Below are positions 26,602-36,072 of a DNA stretch of 64,000 nucleotides, one piece after another. The notes beneath the pieces are model-generated. The model had not been told where the DNA came from. It saw only the letters and a program-made list of their open reading frames with translations, and made no database searches. A program made the translations under genes and the position numbers. This DNA comes from UBA4582 sp038106185. GTDB taxonomy: Bacteria > Pseudomonadota > Gammaproteobacteria > Pseudomonadales > Azotimanducaceae. Numbering within the stretch: the stretch's first letter is position 1; the number at the start of each line of letters is the position of its first letter. The stretch is from NCBI GenBank assembly GCA_038106185.1, contig JAYODE010000010.1, positions 1 through 64,000 on the forward strand. Reading direction: 5' to 3'.

Positions 26602-27642
26602 ATGTTTAAGAAATTGAGGGGCCTGTTTTCCAATGATCTGTCCATCGATCTTGGAACAGCTAATACGCTGATCTACGTTCGAGAGAGGGGTATTGTTCTG
26701 GACGAACCATCTGTGGTGGCGATTCGAACGACCAATAACCAGAAGAGTGTCGCGGCCGTCGGGATTGATGCCAAGCGGATGCTGGGTCGAACGCCGGGCA
26801 ACATTATTGCGATTCGACCCTTGAAGGACGGTGTGATCGCCGACTTTCAGGTAACCGAAAAAATGCTTCAGCACTTTATCAAGAAAGTTCATGAAAATAG
26901 CTTCATTCGCCCGAGTCCGCGGGTGCTGGTTTGCGTGCCCTGTCAGTCAACAGAGGTAGAGCGCAGGGCGATTCGAGAGTCAGTCATCAGTGCCGGCGCT
27001 CGAGATGTCAGGTTAATTGAAGAGCCCATGGCGGCAGCGATTGGTGCCGGATTACCGGTACACGAGGCAGTGGGTACCATGGTTGTCGATATTGGCGGCG
27101 GTACGACAGAGATAGCGGTGATTTCGCTGAATGGCGTGGTCTATGCGCAATCAGTGCGGGTTGGTGGCGATCGATTCGATGATGCCATTACGGTCTATGT
27201 GAGAAGAACCCAGGGCAGCTTAATTGGTGATGCGACTGCGGAACGTATCAAAAAAGAAATCGGGACTGCATATCCCTCCAAGGAAGTTCGAGAAATAGAT
27301 GTTCGAGGACGGAACCTGGCGGAAGGGGTGCCGCGCAGTTTTACCTTGAACAGTAATGAGATCCTTGAGGCGCTGCAGGAGCCCTTGTCAGTCATAGTGC
27401 AGGCAGTGAAAAGTGCGTTGGAGCAAACTCCGCCTGAGCTGGCTTCAGATATCGCCGAAACCGGCTTGGTATTGACGGGCGGTGGCTCTTTGCTACGTGG
27501 TTTGGACCGACTGTTGGCAGCAGAAACTGGATTGCCGGTGATTGTCGCCGAAGATCCTTTGACCTGTGTTGCTCGCGGTGGTGGTCGAGCGCTAGAAATC
27601 ATGGACGATCGCGGCAACAGTGACCTGTTGTCTATCCAGTAA
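26602..27642 (+). CDS. mreB: Rod-shape-determining actin homologue MreB
   Basis: A 346-residue bacterial actin that guides lateral wall synthesis. The phosphate-1 motif IDLGTANTLIYV, phosphate-2 VVDIGGGTTEIAVI and adenosine motif LVLTGGGSLLRGLDR are intact, and the length is normal. It begins with the typical MFKKLRGLFSNDLSIDLG. It is first in mreB-mreC-mreD, and the product works at the inner membrane face with MreC, MreD, RodA and PBP2. Its only unusual feature is a weak ribosome site. Confidence 0.98.
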   Translation: MFKKLRGLFSNDLSIDLGTANTLIYVRERGIVLDEPSVVAIRTTNNQKSVAAVGIDAKRMLGRTPGNIIAIRPLKDGVIADFQVTEKMLQHFIKKVHENSFIRPSPRVLVCVPCQSTEVERRAIRESVISAGARDVRLIEEPMAAAIGAGLPVHEAVGTMVVDIGGGTTEIAVISLNGVVYAQSVRVGGDRFDDAITVYVRRTQGSLIGDATAERIKKEIGTAYPSKEVREIDVRGRNLAEGVPRSFTLNSNEILEALQEPLSVIVQAVKSALEQTPPELASDIAETGLVLTGGGSLLRGLDRLLAAETGLPVIVAEDPLTCVARGGGRALEIMDDRGNSDLLSIQ

Positions 27643-27744
27643 TGCTGCCGAGTGCGTCAACAGCTTCCAGGACCCTCATTTGATATTAGCGGGATTTGAC
27701 TTATCAAAGCGTTATTTCTCGAAGAAACAACGATTGGCTACAAG

Positions 27745-28569
27745 ATGTTGGCGCTCAGCGTCTTGTCGCTGGTCCTGCTCGCGCTCGACCACTACTCTAC
27801 CAGGTTAGACAGCACTCGCTCTGTGATCGGCGTCTTGGTCACTCCTCTCCTTGTCATCGCAGACTACCCATCGCGAGCTGCCATTGGGCTCCAGGAAAAT
27901 TTTGCTTCCCGTGCGGCAATGCGCGAGCAGATAGCACAAATGGCGCAGGAACAATTGCTCTTGAGGGCAAAGACCGAAAAAATGGCTTCTCTCACTGCAG
28001 AAAATAATCGATTGCGGGATCTGCTCGGATCAGCAGCAAAGCTTCAGGATAATGTCCTGGTAGCTGAACTCATTGGCGTAGACCCGGATCCTGAACGTCA
28101 CGAAGTCATCATTGATAAAGGCAGTCACTCGGGTGTTTACGTCGGCCAGCCGCTGCTCGATTCGGAAGGCTTGATGGGTCAGGTCGTTGAAGCTGGTATC
28201 TATGCCAGCCGCGTGTTGCTTATTACCGATGAGTCCCATGGTGTACCCGTCCAGGTTAACCGCAATAACCTGAGAATGATCGCGCAAGGCACTGGTCTTA
28301 CGGGGTTATTAGAGCTGGTTCATGTCCCCGATACGGCGGACATCAAAGAAGGCGACCTGCTCGTGAGTTCTGGTCTCGGCGATCGCTTTCCCGCCGGGTA
28401 TCCGGTGGGGGTGGTGAATAGGGTTGTCCATGATCCAGGTGAACCCTTTGCCGTCGTCACCGCCGTGCCCAGCGCCTTTCTGGCGAGAAGTCGCCATGTC
28501 TTGCTGGTGTTCTCGGAAGCCGGTGGTTTGAAAGAAAAGAGTCGCCCTGCAACCGATTCGAGCCTCTGA
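27745..28569 (+). CDS. mreC: Rod-shape-determining protein MreC
   Basis: An inner-membrane protein with one N-terminal helix (LALSVLSLVLLALDH), a coiled coil at about 55-90 of the printed frame (MREQIAQMAQEQLLLRAKTE) and the beta-barrel periplasmic domain of MreC (IDKGSHSGVYVGQPLLDSEGLMGQV, VSSGLGDRFPAGYPVGVV). It bridges MreB to PBP2 and the wall machinery. The ATG at 27745 (274 aa) is the only standard start, but it has no ribosome site and would remove the cytoplasmic tail. The frame continues upstream to 27700 with IKALFLEETTIGYK, which aligns with the family N-terminus (E. coli begins MKPIFSRGPSL). An ATC at 27703, 8 nt after GGGA, may be the real start, giving 288 aa. Confidence 0.92.
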   Translation: MLALSVLSLVLLALDHYSTRLDSTRSVIGVLVTPLLVIADYPSRAAIGLQENFASRAAMREQIAQMAQEQLLLRAKTEKMASLTAENNRLRDLLGSAAKLQDNVLVAELIGVDPDPERHEVIIDKGSHSGVYVGQPLLDSEGLMGQVVEAGIYASRVLLITDESHGVPVQVNRNNLRMIAQGTGLTGLLELVHVPDTADIKEGDLLVSSGLGDRFPAGYPVGVVNRVVHDPGEPFAVVTAVPSAFLARSRHVLLVFSEAGGLKEKSRPATDSSL

Positions 28570-28570
28570 C

Positions 28571-29062
28571 ATGCACAGCAACAACCTCTGGGTCATCTTT
28601 CTCAGCTTCTTCATCGCTTTGGTGTTCAGCATTGTTTCTTTGCCAGACTCTCTGCCGGTCGAGCTGGGTTATCTTCGGCCCCAGTGGGTGGCTCTGGTAC
28701 TGATCTATTGGGTGATAGCCCTGCCCCACAGAGTCGGCATTGTTGTCGCCTGGGTGGTCGGCATTACGCTCGATGTGCTACTGGGCAGCTTGCTGGGTCA
28801 ACATGCTCTTGCGCTCATAATCGTTGCCTATGTTGCTTCTAGTCTTTACCAGCGCCTGCGGATGTTTGCGATCTGGCAGCAGAGTGGCATTGTGTTTGCC
28901 ATTGTCGGCTTGAATCAGCTGGCTAACTTCTGGATCGAGAGTATCTCGGGCGTGGCGGAATGGAATATGTGGTATTTGCTATCGTCGGTAGTCAGTGCCC
29001 TGGTTTGGCCCTGGGTGTTTTTAGTGTTGCGGTATAGCCGACGCTTATTTGCAGTATCCTGA
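28571..29062 (+). CDS. mreD: Rod-shape-determining protein MreD
   Basis: A 163-residue, strongly hydrophobic protein with about five transmembrane helices, starting 1 nt after mreC. PQWVALVLIYWVIALPHRVG followed by AWVVGITLDVLLGSLLGQHAL is the conserved core of MreD. It forms part of the elongasome in the inner membrane. The length is normal. Confidence 0.93.
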   Translation: MHSNNLWVIFLSFFIALVFSIVSLPDSLPVELGYLRPQWVALVLIYWVIALPHRVGIVVAWVVGITLDVLLGSLLGQHALALIIVAYVASSLYQRLRMFAIWQQSGIVFAIVGLNQLANFWIESISGVAEWNMWYLLSSVVSALVWPWVFLVLRYSRRLFAVS

Positions 29063-29115
29063 GGCACGATACTCAGGAGCAAGCTTGTTCGAAGTGAAAA
29101 ACTAAGGAATACAAT

Positions 29116-29736
29116 TTGATTGCGCTAGTACTGGCTTCGGCCTCGCCGCGTAGATCACAATTGCTGCGACAGCTCAATCTGTCCTTTGATGTGATCACGC
29201 CAGATATCGACGAAACCCCGCTAATAGAGGAGCAAGCCTTTGACTATGTGGGGCGAATGGCCGAAGGTAAAGTTGCTGCCGCAACTGAATGGCTTTTGGT
29301 CAATATGCCGATCAATGGCCAGCAGGACGCCGATATTGTAGTACTATGTGCTGATACGATAGTGGTGCTTGACGGCGAGATTCTGGGTAAGCCAAAGGAT
29401 GAAGAAGACGCCGTAGGTATGCTGTTGAGAATGTCTGGTCGTCGGCATCTGGTGGCTACGGCGGTTACCGTCAGGCGCCTGGCGGATGGTTTTCAGGAAA
29501 GTTTTCGAGTTGAGACGGAAGTAACTTTCCGTCATATCAGCGAATTGGAGTGCCGCAAGTATTGGCTGACAGGTGAGCCCGCAGATAAAGCGGGGGCCTA
29601 TGGGATTCAGGGTCTAGGTGCTATTTTCGTTGAATCGATCACTGGCAGTTGCAGTAATGTTGCCGGGTTGCCTCTGCGGGAAACGGCTGAATGCCTCGCC
29701 CGCTTTGGCATTGACTGCTTAGTCGAAACGCATTGA
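29116..29736 (+). CDS. maf: Maf family nucleotide pyrophosphatase
   Basis: A 206-residue Maf/HAM1-fold enzyme that hydrolyses non-canonical or excess nucleoside triphosphates (dTTP/UTP in the YhdE group). SASPRRSQLL at the N-terminus, ADTIVVLDGEILGKPKD with the catalytic Asp, and GAYGIQGLGAIFVE are the signatures. The start is TTG at 29116, with AAGGA about 8 nt upstream. The mreBCD-maf-rng order is conserved in gammaproteobacteria. It is a little longer than E. coli YhdE because of an insert (NMPINGQQDADI). Confidence 0.93.
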   Translation: MIALVLASASPRRSQLLRQLNLSFDVITPDIDETPLIEEQAFDYVGRMAEGKVAAATEWLLVNMPINGQQDADIVVLCADTIVVLDGEILGKPKDEEDAVGMLLRMSGRRHLVATAVTVRRLADGFQESFRVETEVTFRHISELECRKYWLTGEPADKAGAYGIQGLGAIFVESITGSCSNVAGLPLRETAECLARFGIDCLVETH

Positions 29737-29761
29737 TATTCGATACAGGAAGTAGTTCAGC

Positions 29762-31249
29762 ATGGCTGAAGAAATTGTTATCAGTGTCTCTCCGTTGGAA
29801 ACTCGGGTGGCGCTCGTAGAGGCGAGTTTACTGCAGGAAATATTCATCGAACGTTCACACACTCGAGTGACGGTCGGCAATATTTACAAGGGTAAAGTTG
29901 TTCGTGTCTTACCGGGTTTGCAAAGCGCCTTCGTCGACATAGGTCAGCCGCGAGCTGCCTTTATGCATATCAGCGACCTGGTGGACTCACAGTTCAAGTA
30001 CATTGAGGTCGGCACCGATGCCAAGACTCAGTACCCGCCGATCCAGCAGGTGATTCGTGAAGGGCAGGAGATTTTGGTGCAGGTGACGAAAGAGCCGATT
30101 AACACCAAGGGTGCGCGCGCAACGACCAGTATTTCCATAGCCTCTCGGTTTTTGGTGTACACACCGCGTAATGCCCATGTCGGTATTTCGCAGCGTATCG
30201 AAGATGAACTTGCCCGTGAGCGACTCCAGACCCTCATGGCGGATATACATCAGTCTCACCATGAAGGTGGCTTTATCGTTCGCACCGCATCAGAGCGAGC
30301 GACAGACGATGAAATTCGACGCGACGCTGTATTGTTACGAAAACGTTGGCAGCTGATTAATGAGCAAGGCAGCACTGCGCAGGTCGCATCGACTATCTAT
30401 GAAGACCTGCCCATTCATCTGCGTGCTATGCGAGACATCATCAATCGAGAGACAGCGAGTATTTTGGTCGATAACCAAAAGGTCTATGAGGCGATTGAAC
30501 GATTTCTGACTGACTTTATCCCGGAAAAGCTCGAGTGTTTGCAGCAGGTCTCTTCCAAGGTTCCGCTATTTGATGCCCATAATCTGGAGGACCAAATTGC
30601 GAAAGCGCTGGATCGTACCGTGCCACTGAAATCCGGTGGTTATCTGGTGATCGATCAAACCGAGGCGATGACGACCGTAGATGTGAATACTGGTGCATTC
30701 GTCGGTCGCAAAGATCTTGAGGAAACTGTTTACAGGACAAATCTTGAGGCAGCTGCGGCGATTCCCAGGCAGCTCAAGCTAAGAAATATTGGTGGTATTG
30801 TCATTTTAGACTTTATCGACATGATTAATGAGGAACATAAGCGCCAGGTAATCCGGACCCTGGAGAAGGGTCAGCAGGCCGATCGTGTTCGGTGGAATAT
30901 TTCAGGAATATCGGACTTGGGTCTGGTGGAAATGACGCGTAAGAGAACCCACGAGAGTCTGCTCAAAATGATGTGCGCCCCCTGTCCCACTTGCGAGGGT
31001 AGAGGTTTTGTTAAAACGGCCGAGACAGTGTGCCTGGAAATCTACCGAGAGATACACCGAAAGGCGCGCAAATTTTTTGGTAACGAGTGCTTGATCCTGG
31101 CTGCGCAATCAGTCATTGATCGATTGCTGGATGAGGACGCGCCGTGCATCGCTGAATTGTCTGCGGCGCTGGAATGTTCCATTCGACTGCAGGTAGAGAC
31201 GAGTTACAGTCAAGAGCAATTTGATGTTGTTGTTCCGCTTCAGCGTTAG
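29762..31249 (+). CDS. rng: Ribonuclease G
   Basis: A 495-residue RNase E/G family endoribonuclease that matures the 5' end of 16S rRNA. An S1 domain lies at about 37-125 (TVGNIYKGKVVRVLPGLQSAF). The catalytic Asp residues are in TTVDVNTGAFVG and VILDFIDM, and the Zn-link CAPCPTCEG is near residue 405. There is no long C-terminal scaffold, which separates it from RNase E. AGGA upstream of the ATG is clear. It is followed 6 nt later by yhdP. Confidence 0.97.
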   Translation: MAEEIVISVSPLETRVALVEASLLQEIFIERSHTRVTVGNIYKGKVVRVLPGLQSAFVDIGQPRAAFMHISDLVDSQFKYIEVGTDAKTQYPPIQQVIREGQEILVQVTKEPINTKGARATTSISIASRFLVYTPRNAHVGISQRIEDELARERLQTLMADIHQSHHEGGFIVRTASERATDDEIRRDAVLLRKRWQLINEQGSTAQVASTIYEDLPIHLRAMRDIINRETASILVDNQKVYEAIERFLTDFIPEKLECLQQVSSKVPLFDAHNLEDQIAKALDRTVPLKSGGYLVIDQTEAMTTVDVNTGAFVGRKDLEETVYRTNLEAAAAIPRQLKLRNIGGIVILDFIDMINEEHKRQVIRTLEKGQQADRVRWNISGISDLGLVEMTRKRTHESLLKMMCAPCPTCEGRGFVKTAETVCLEIYREIHRKARKFFGNECLILAAQSVIDRLLDEDAPCIAELSAALECSIRLQVETSYSQEQFDVVVPLQR

Positions 31250-31255
31250 GCTGCC

Positions 31256-34200
31256 ATGAGCAAAAAAACTCCCCAACAAGCCATCGTCAACCTGTTAGAG
31301 GCGATGCTGTTAATTCTACTGGTTCTTGTCGCAGCCTATGTCTCTTTAGGACGTATGCTAATTCCTCGAGTGGATGACTACAGGCCACAGATCGAGAGAT
31401 TGCTTTCGGCTGCGCTGAATGTGCCTGTTCATATTCAGGCGCTTAGTGGAGAGTGGCATTACCTTGACCCTCGGTTGGAAATCGACGGTTTTCGGATCGG
31501 CAACGATGCGGCGGGTATCACCTTTAATCGGCTGACAGTGGAATTGAACTCTTTCCAGAGTTTACTTGAGAGAGAACTCGTCGTTAGCGATCTTTTTATC
31601 GACAGTCTGTCCTTGCGGTTGATCCAGAACTCATCCGGTGCGTGGCAAATTGATGGTATGCCGGTGGCTGAAAGCCCGCCAGACCTCTCAATATTACTAA
31701 CTTCGTTACCCTATCTTGAGTCGGTAGAAATGACTTCCCTGCATATCGATGTAGAGGGTCAACTTGCGCATTATCAAATTCGAAATCAACCTGACCAGGT
31801 TTTCGAATTGCGGGCAGACGGTGCGAAAAAATCCATGTCATTGCCTCTGTCTGTACAGAAACTCGGTGAAAATTCCTATAAGGACAGCCTGCAGTTGCTG
31901 GGCGAGTATCGTGGTGATCCGAGAGAGCTTGATAGCTTCTTTGCCAGCTTATATTTGCAAGTACCCAGTATTGAGCTGGCTGATTTGATTCGGCCATTCG
32001 AGGCGCAAAAATTTGAATTCACTGAACTGGGCCTGGGTGGTGAATTCTGGCTGGACTTTGATGGCTCAGTGCTTGAGTTGCGAGGTTCAACTCTGACCGG
32101 TGCAGTCAGAGCCTTAGTGGATGGCCAACAATTAACCCTGTTGAAGGACTTGCGCAGTGAATTTTCTGTCGTACGCAAGAACCTGAACGAGGTCCAAGTT
32201 TATTTCGAGTCCTTGAGTGCTGAAGCCGAGAGCGAGCGCGTTGAGTTGAATGAACTGTCGGTCGTTTATCGGAACCTGGAGGGAGACCAATCCCTGGTTG
32301 CCTATTTGCCCACATTGTCTATTGATAGCCTCGTCAAGGTGGTGACGGGAACAGGTCAGCGAACCGCGCTATTGTCGGAAAAGACCAATGAGGTCCTGAG
32401 CACTATGGCTCTGAGTGGAGAATTAGAGCAGCTATTTTTCTACCTTGACGACCTTGAGTCGAAGCCAGTACCCCATTTTTCGGGTCTTGTTCGAGGCCTT
32501 GCGCTAGGTGCATACGCCGGCGTACCTGGCATCAGTCACCTCGATGGCTTCGTCTCGCTGAGTCAGCAGAGTGGCTTTCTGGATATCCATAATGACGGCA
32601 ATTTCAAGCTCGATTTTGGCGCTATGTTCCCATCGCCCTGGTCATTTGACTCAGCCCATGCGCGATTAAATTACACCGTCACACCCGAAGCTGTGCAAAT
32701 CAGTAGTGGTTTGATTAAGCTGACTGAGGGGCAATTAGTTGCTGCTGGGCGCGTCCAGATTAATTTGCCACCCGATCGTGAAAATCATACCTGGGGTCTG
32801 GAGATAGGTATCAGGCAGGCGGATTTGCAGACTGCGCATCGATATTTACCTGAAGTACTGAGTCCGACGCTTCGAGAGTGGTTAGTTCGAGCTATGGTCA
32901 AAGGGTCTGCTGCGGAAAGTGGTCTGTTGTTTCATGGATCGCTGTTTCGAGACGCTCCAAAAATACGTAAGGTCCATGAGCTTTATTTTAATGTTGAAGA
33001 GGCCACGCTGGCCTACGATCCTGCCTGGCCTGTGCTGCAGGCGCTGGATGCGACTGTCTATATCAATAATGCTAAGGTAGAGTCCCATCACGGGACGGCA
33101 ACCATTTTTGCCAGCGAACTCGAACAGATCGAGGTCAGCTTGCCCATTACGCCAGAGGGCATCGCGGATACCATCCATGTCAGCGGTGCTATTCGAGGTG
33201 ATTTCAGTGATGCGGTCAAGGTCCTTAACGAAACACCGCTGGCGACGATCACGGGTGAGATGGCAAGCACCTGGGCGGCATCAGGAAAGATAACGGGCGA
33301 CATCAGATTGAATGTGCCCCTCGGGCCACGGGCCGGAGAGCCCGTTAAGGTCAAGGTGTCAGTAGATATTGATAGCGGTGATTTACTGATGGGTAACGCA
33401 AATCTCGCGGTAAATGCTATTGTCGGCAATGTCAGTTATACCAGCGACAAGGGCTTAACCGCGGCGCCATTCGAGGCTTTAATATTTGGAGAGCCCGCTC
33501 GTCACGAAATCCTCTCGACCCTCGACTCAGCAGGCACCCTTCGTGAGATTCTGGTGGTGGGTGATGGTCGAGTTGATGTTGAGGAACTTTATACCTGGTC
33601 CGAACAAGCGCTGTTGACCAAAGCAGCGGGGAAGTTTGATTATCACTCGGCTATACGAGTACCGGTGGGAGGGACGAAAGGTGGCCTGTCTGTAGAGATC
33701 ACATCAAACCTGTTAGGGGTCGCGATCGACTTGCCCCAACCTATGGGAAAACTCGCCCTAGATCCTATGCCGATGAAATATCAGCAAACGTTTTTCGAGT
33801 CGAGTGATGAAGTCGGCCTGACATTAGGCGACAGGGTCAAGGCACTGCTAAAACGTCGCGAGGGAAGTTTGGTCGGTGGTCAAGTCCACTTCGGGCTGAG
33901 CCCTATGGGTGCCGTGGCTTTCGATAAATTGCGAGTGACAGGCGAGTTGCAGAGGGCTGATTACGGCTTATGGCAGCAACTCAGCGAAGACTTGGCGTCG
34001 AGAATGGAGATTTCCTTGGCGTCTGAAGTCGCCCAAACCCTTGACTCGGTAGATCTGCATGTAGAGCACTTCACCGTATTCGGTTTTGAGCTTGAGTCTA
34101 TCGATCTGAATGTATCTCGGCGTGAGCAGGCATGGAACGTTGCAGTTCAAAATGAGATTCTCAAGGGAATAGTCGGTGTCCCGGATGACACTGAAATTCC

Positions 34201-35206
34201 GATAGATCTTGATCTCGAGTATCTTAAATTCATAACCCAGGACGATAATATTGATCCGTTTGAGAACTTGGATCCCGGTGACTTAATCGCAGTTAACTTT
34301 CGCACCAAGCGTCTCATGAAGGATGCTGAGGACTATGGTAGCTGGGCATTTAATTTCAGACCGAATAGGCAAGGCGGAAGATTTGAATCGCTGACGGCGA
34401 ATGTTAAGGGTTTACAGATTGACTCATCAGCCAGTATTGATTGGCGAGTCAGTGATGTTGGTCAGCAGAGTCATTTTGTTGGCACCGTTAAGGCTAACGA
34501 CTTAGCCGTTGCGTTAAAACAGTGGGGTTTTGCGTCAAGTATACAGGGCAATGACTTTGTCTTCGAAAGTGATATTCACTGGGCCGGCTCGCCGACCATG
34601 ATCGAGTTCGATGTGATTGAAGGTCACATTACCATCAGCGCAAAAGGCGGTAGGTTTGTTCAGGCTGAGTCGAGTACCGGTGCGCTAAAACTGCTGGGAA
34701 TATTTGATTTCGCGTCTCTTGCTAGACGCTTTCGGTTTGATTTTTCAGATATCGTTAACGAGGGCTTCTCATTTAACAAGATAAACGGTGGAGCAAGATT
34801 CAATCGCGGAGTCGTCGATGTGCTGCAACCCATTACTATCGAAGGATCTAGTAGTATATTCAGGGTCGGTGGGCAGTTGAATACGAACACGGGCGCGCTC
34901 GACAGTGACCTGATAGTGACCCTGCCTGTGAGTCGTAATTTGCCTTGGTATGCCGCCTATTCTGCATTGGCGAACCCGCTGGTCGGAGCCGGTGTGTTTA
35001 TAGCGCAGAAAATATTTGAAGACCAGATCAATAAAATGACCAGTGCGAAATATAAGGTGACAGGAACTGTTGATTTACCGGTCATTGAGTTTGTCTCGAT
35101 ATTCAGCGACTCCGTTCGTGAAACACCCGAAGTTGAGCCGGCAACTGAGACGATCAGTGAAGATCGTAAGGATTCTGCGGTCGCGAGTCCCCAAGCGCCA
35201 GAGTAA
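31256..35206 (+). CDS. yhdP: YhdP family AsmA-like phospholipid transport protein
   Basis: A 1316-residue protein with one N-terminal membrane helix (about 13-36) and a long beta-rich periplasmic body ending in the AsmA-like C-terminal domain (FNKINGGARFNRGVVDV, then VTLPVSRNLPWYAAY and NPLVGAGVFIAQKIF). In E. coli YhdP is a bridge-like protein that moves phospholipid from inner to outer membrane. The length fits the family (about 1270). It starts 6 nt after rng, as usual in this operon. The acidic C-terminal tail after KMTSAKYKVTGTVDLP is poorly conserved. Confidence 0.93.
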   Translation: MSKKTPQQAIVNLLEAMLLILLVLVAAYVSLGRMLIPRVDDYRPQIERLLSAALNVPVHIQALSGEWHYLDPRLEIDGFRIGNDAAGITFNRLTVELNSFQSLLERELVVSDLFIDSLSLRLIQNSSGAWQIDGMPVAESPPDLSILLTSLPYLESVEMTSLHIDVEGQLAHYQIRNQPDQVFELRADGAKKSMSLPLSVQKLGENSYKDSLQLLGEYRGDPRELDSFFASLYLQVPSIELADLIRPFEAQKFEFTELGLGGEFWLDFDGSVLELRGSTLTGAVRALVDGQQLTLLKDLRSEFSVVRKNLNEVQVYFESLSAEAESERVELNELSVVYRNLEGDQSLVAYLPTLSIDSLVKVVTGTGQRTALLSEKTNEVLSTMALSGELEQLFFYLDDLESKPVPHFSGLVRGLALGAYAGVPGISHLDGFVSLSQQSGFLDIHNDGNFKLDFGAMFPSPWSFDSAHARLNYTVTPEAVQISSGLIKLTEGQLVAAGRVQINLPPDRENHTWGLEIGIRQADLQTAHRYLPEVLSPTLREWLVRAMVKGSAAESGLLFHGSLFRDAPKIRKVHELYFNVEEATLAYDPAWPVLQALDATVYINNAKVESHHGTATIFASELEQIEVSLPITPEGIADTIHVSGAIRGDFSDAVKVLNETPLATITGEMASTWAASGKITGDIRLNVPLGPRAGEPVKVKVSVDIDSGDLLMGNANLAVNAIVGNVSYTSDKGLTAAPFEALIFGEPARHEILSTLDSAGTLREILVVGDGRVDVEELYTWSEQALLTKAAGKFDYHSAIRVPVGGTKGGLSVEITSNLLGVAIDLPQPMGKLALDPMPMKYQQTFFESSDEVGLTLGDRVKALLKRREGSLVGGQVHFGLSPMGAVAFDKLRVTGELQRADYGLWQQLSEDLASRMEISLASEVAQTLDSVDLHVEHFTVFGFELESIDLNVSRREQAWNVAVQNEILKGIVGVPDDTEIPIDLDLEYLKFITQDDNIDPFENLDPGDLIAVNFRTKRLMKDAEDYGSWAFNFRPNRQGGRFESLTANVKGLQIDSSASIDWRVSDVGQQSHFVGTVKANDLAVALKQWGFASSIQGNDFVFESDIHWAGSPTMIEFDVIEGHITISAKGGRFVQAESSTGALKLLGIFDFASLARRFRFDFSDIVNEGFSFNKINGGARFNRGVVDVLQPITIEGSSSIFRVGGQLNTNTGALDSDLIVTLPVSRNLPWYAAYSALANPLVGAGVFIAQKIFEDQINKMTSAKYKVTGTVDLPVIEFVSIFSDSVRETPEVEPATETISEDRKDSAVASPQAPE

Positions 35207-35244
35207 GTCAACCCTGAAGATGCCAGGGCAGATGGGAGATAGGC

Positions 35245-36072
35245 ATGAAGAATACGATTGCTTTGGTGCAGATGGTGAGCAGTCAAGTTGTCGATATTAA
35301 CTTAAGCCGTGCCGAGGCGCTTATTCGTGAAGCCGCTCGCTCGGCGCAGTTCATCTTTCTGCCAGAAAATTTCGCCGCGCTGGCTGCCGCTAATCCCCGC
35401 CAGATCGGTGTTCAGGAGGCTGGAGCTAAGCCCATCATTCGCACTTTCCTCGCATCTTTGGCTAATGAGCTCTCCTGCTGGATTTTTGCGGGAACCATGC
35501 CCCTTGCCAGCCGCTCGAACGGCTCTGTTCCAAGCGATGGTCGAGTTCGAGCGGCATCGATTGTCTATGCGCCTGACGGTGCGGAGGTTGCGCGCTACGA
35601 CAAGATCCATATGTTTGATGTCGACGTGGATGATTCGCAGCGCTATTACCGTGAGTCTTCGACTTTTGAACCCGGTGACAGCTTGACCGTCGTGCCAACG
35701 CCAATGGCCAGTATTGGACTCTCGGTTTGCTATGACATACGCTTTCCAGAGCTTTACCGAAAATTGGTTGAGCAGGGCGCTGAGTGCGTTCTGATTCCCT
35801 CAGCTTTTACGGCCATCACCGGCAAGGCGCACTTTGAAGTTCTTATGCGTGCCCGTGCGATAGAAAACGCGGTTTATACAATTGCGGCTTGCCAAGGCGG
35901 GAAACATGATTCAGGTCGCGAGACGTTTGGCCAGAGCATGGTGGTGAATCCCTGGGGCGAGGTAGTGGCGAGACTTGCGCAGGGAGAGGGTGTTCTGCTC
36001 GCCGCTATCGACAGAGAAGCAGTTCACCGAGTACGCCGCGAGATGCCTGTTCATCAACAGCGGCGACTCTAG
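35245..36072 (+). CDS. Nitrilase-superfamily carbon-nitrogen hydrolase
   Basis: A 275-residue enzyme with the Glu-Lys-Cys triad: FLPENFAAL (Glu), YDKIHMFDVDV (Lys) and GLSVCYDIRFPELY (Cys). It is close to Nit2/YbeM-type omega-amidases or deaminated-glutathione amidases, which repair metabolites in the cytoplasm. GGGAGAT lies upstream of the ATG. In related genomes this gene follows yhdP and precedes tldD. Here tldD is absent and the gene meets darP head-on, the two stop codons lying on the same CTAG at 36069-36072. Confidence 0.9.
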   Translation: MKNTIALVQMVSSQVVDINLSRAEALIREAARSAQFIFLPENFAALAAANPRQIGVQEAGAKPIIRTFLASLANELSCWIFAGTMPLASRSNGSVPSDGRVRAASIVYAPDGAEVARYDKIHMFDVDVDDSQRYYRESSTFEPGDSLTVVPTPMASIGLSVCYDIRFPELYRKLVEQGAECVLIPSAFTAITGKAHFEVLMRARAIENAVYTIAACQGGKHDSGRETFGQSMVVNPWGEVVARLAQGEGVLLAAIDREAVHRVRREMPVHQQRRL

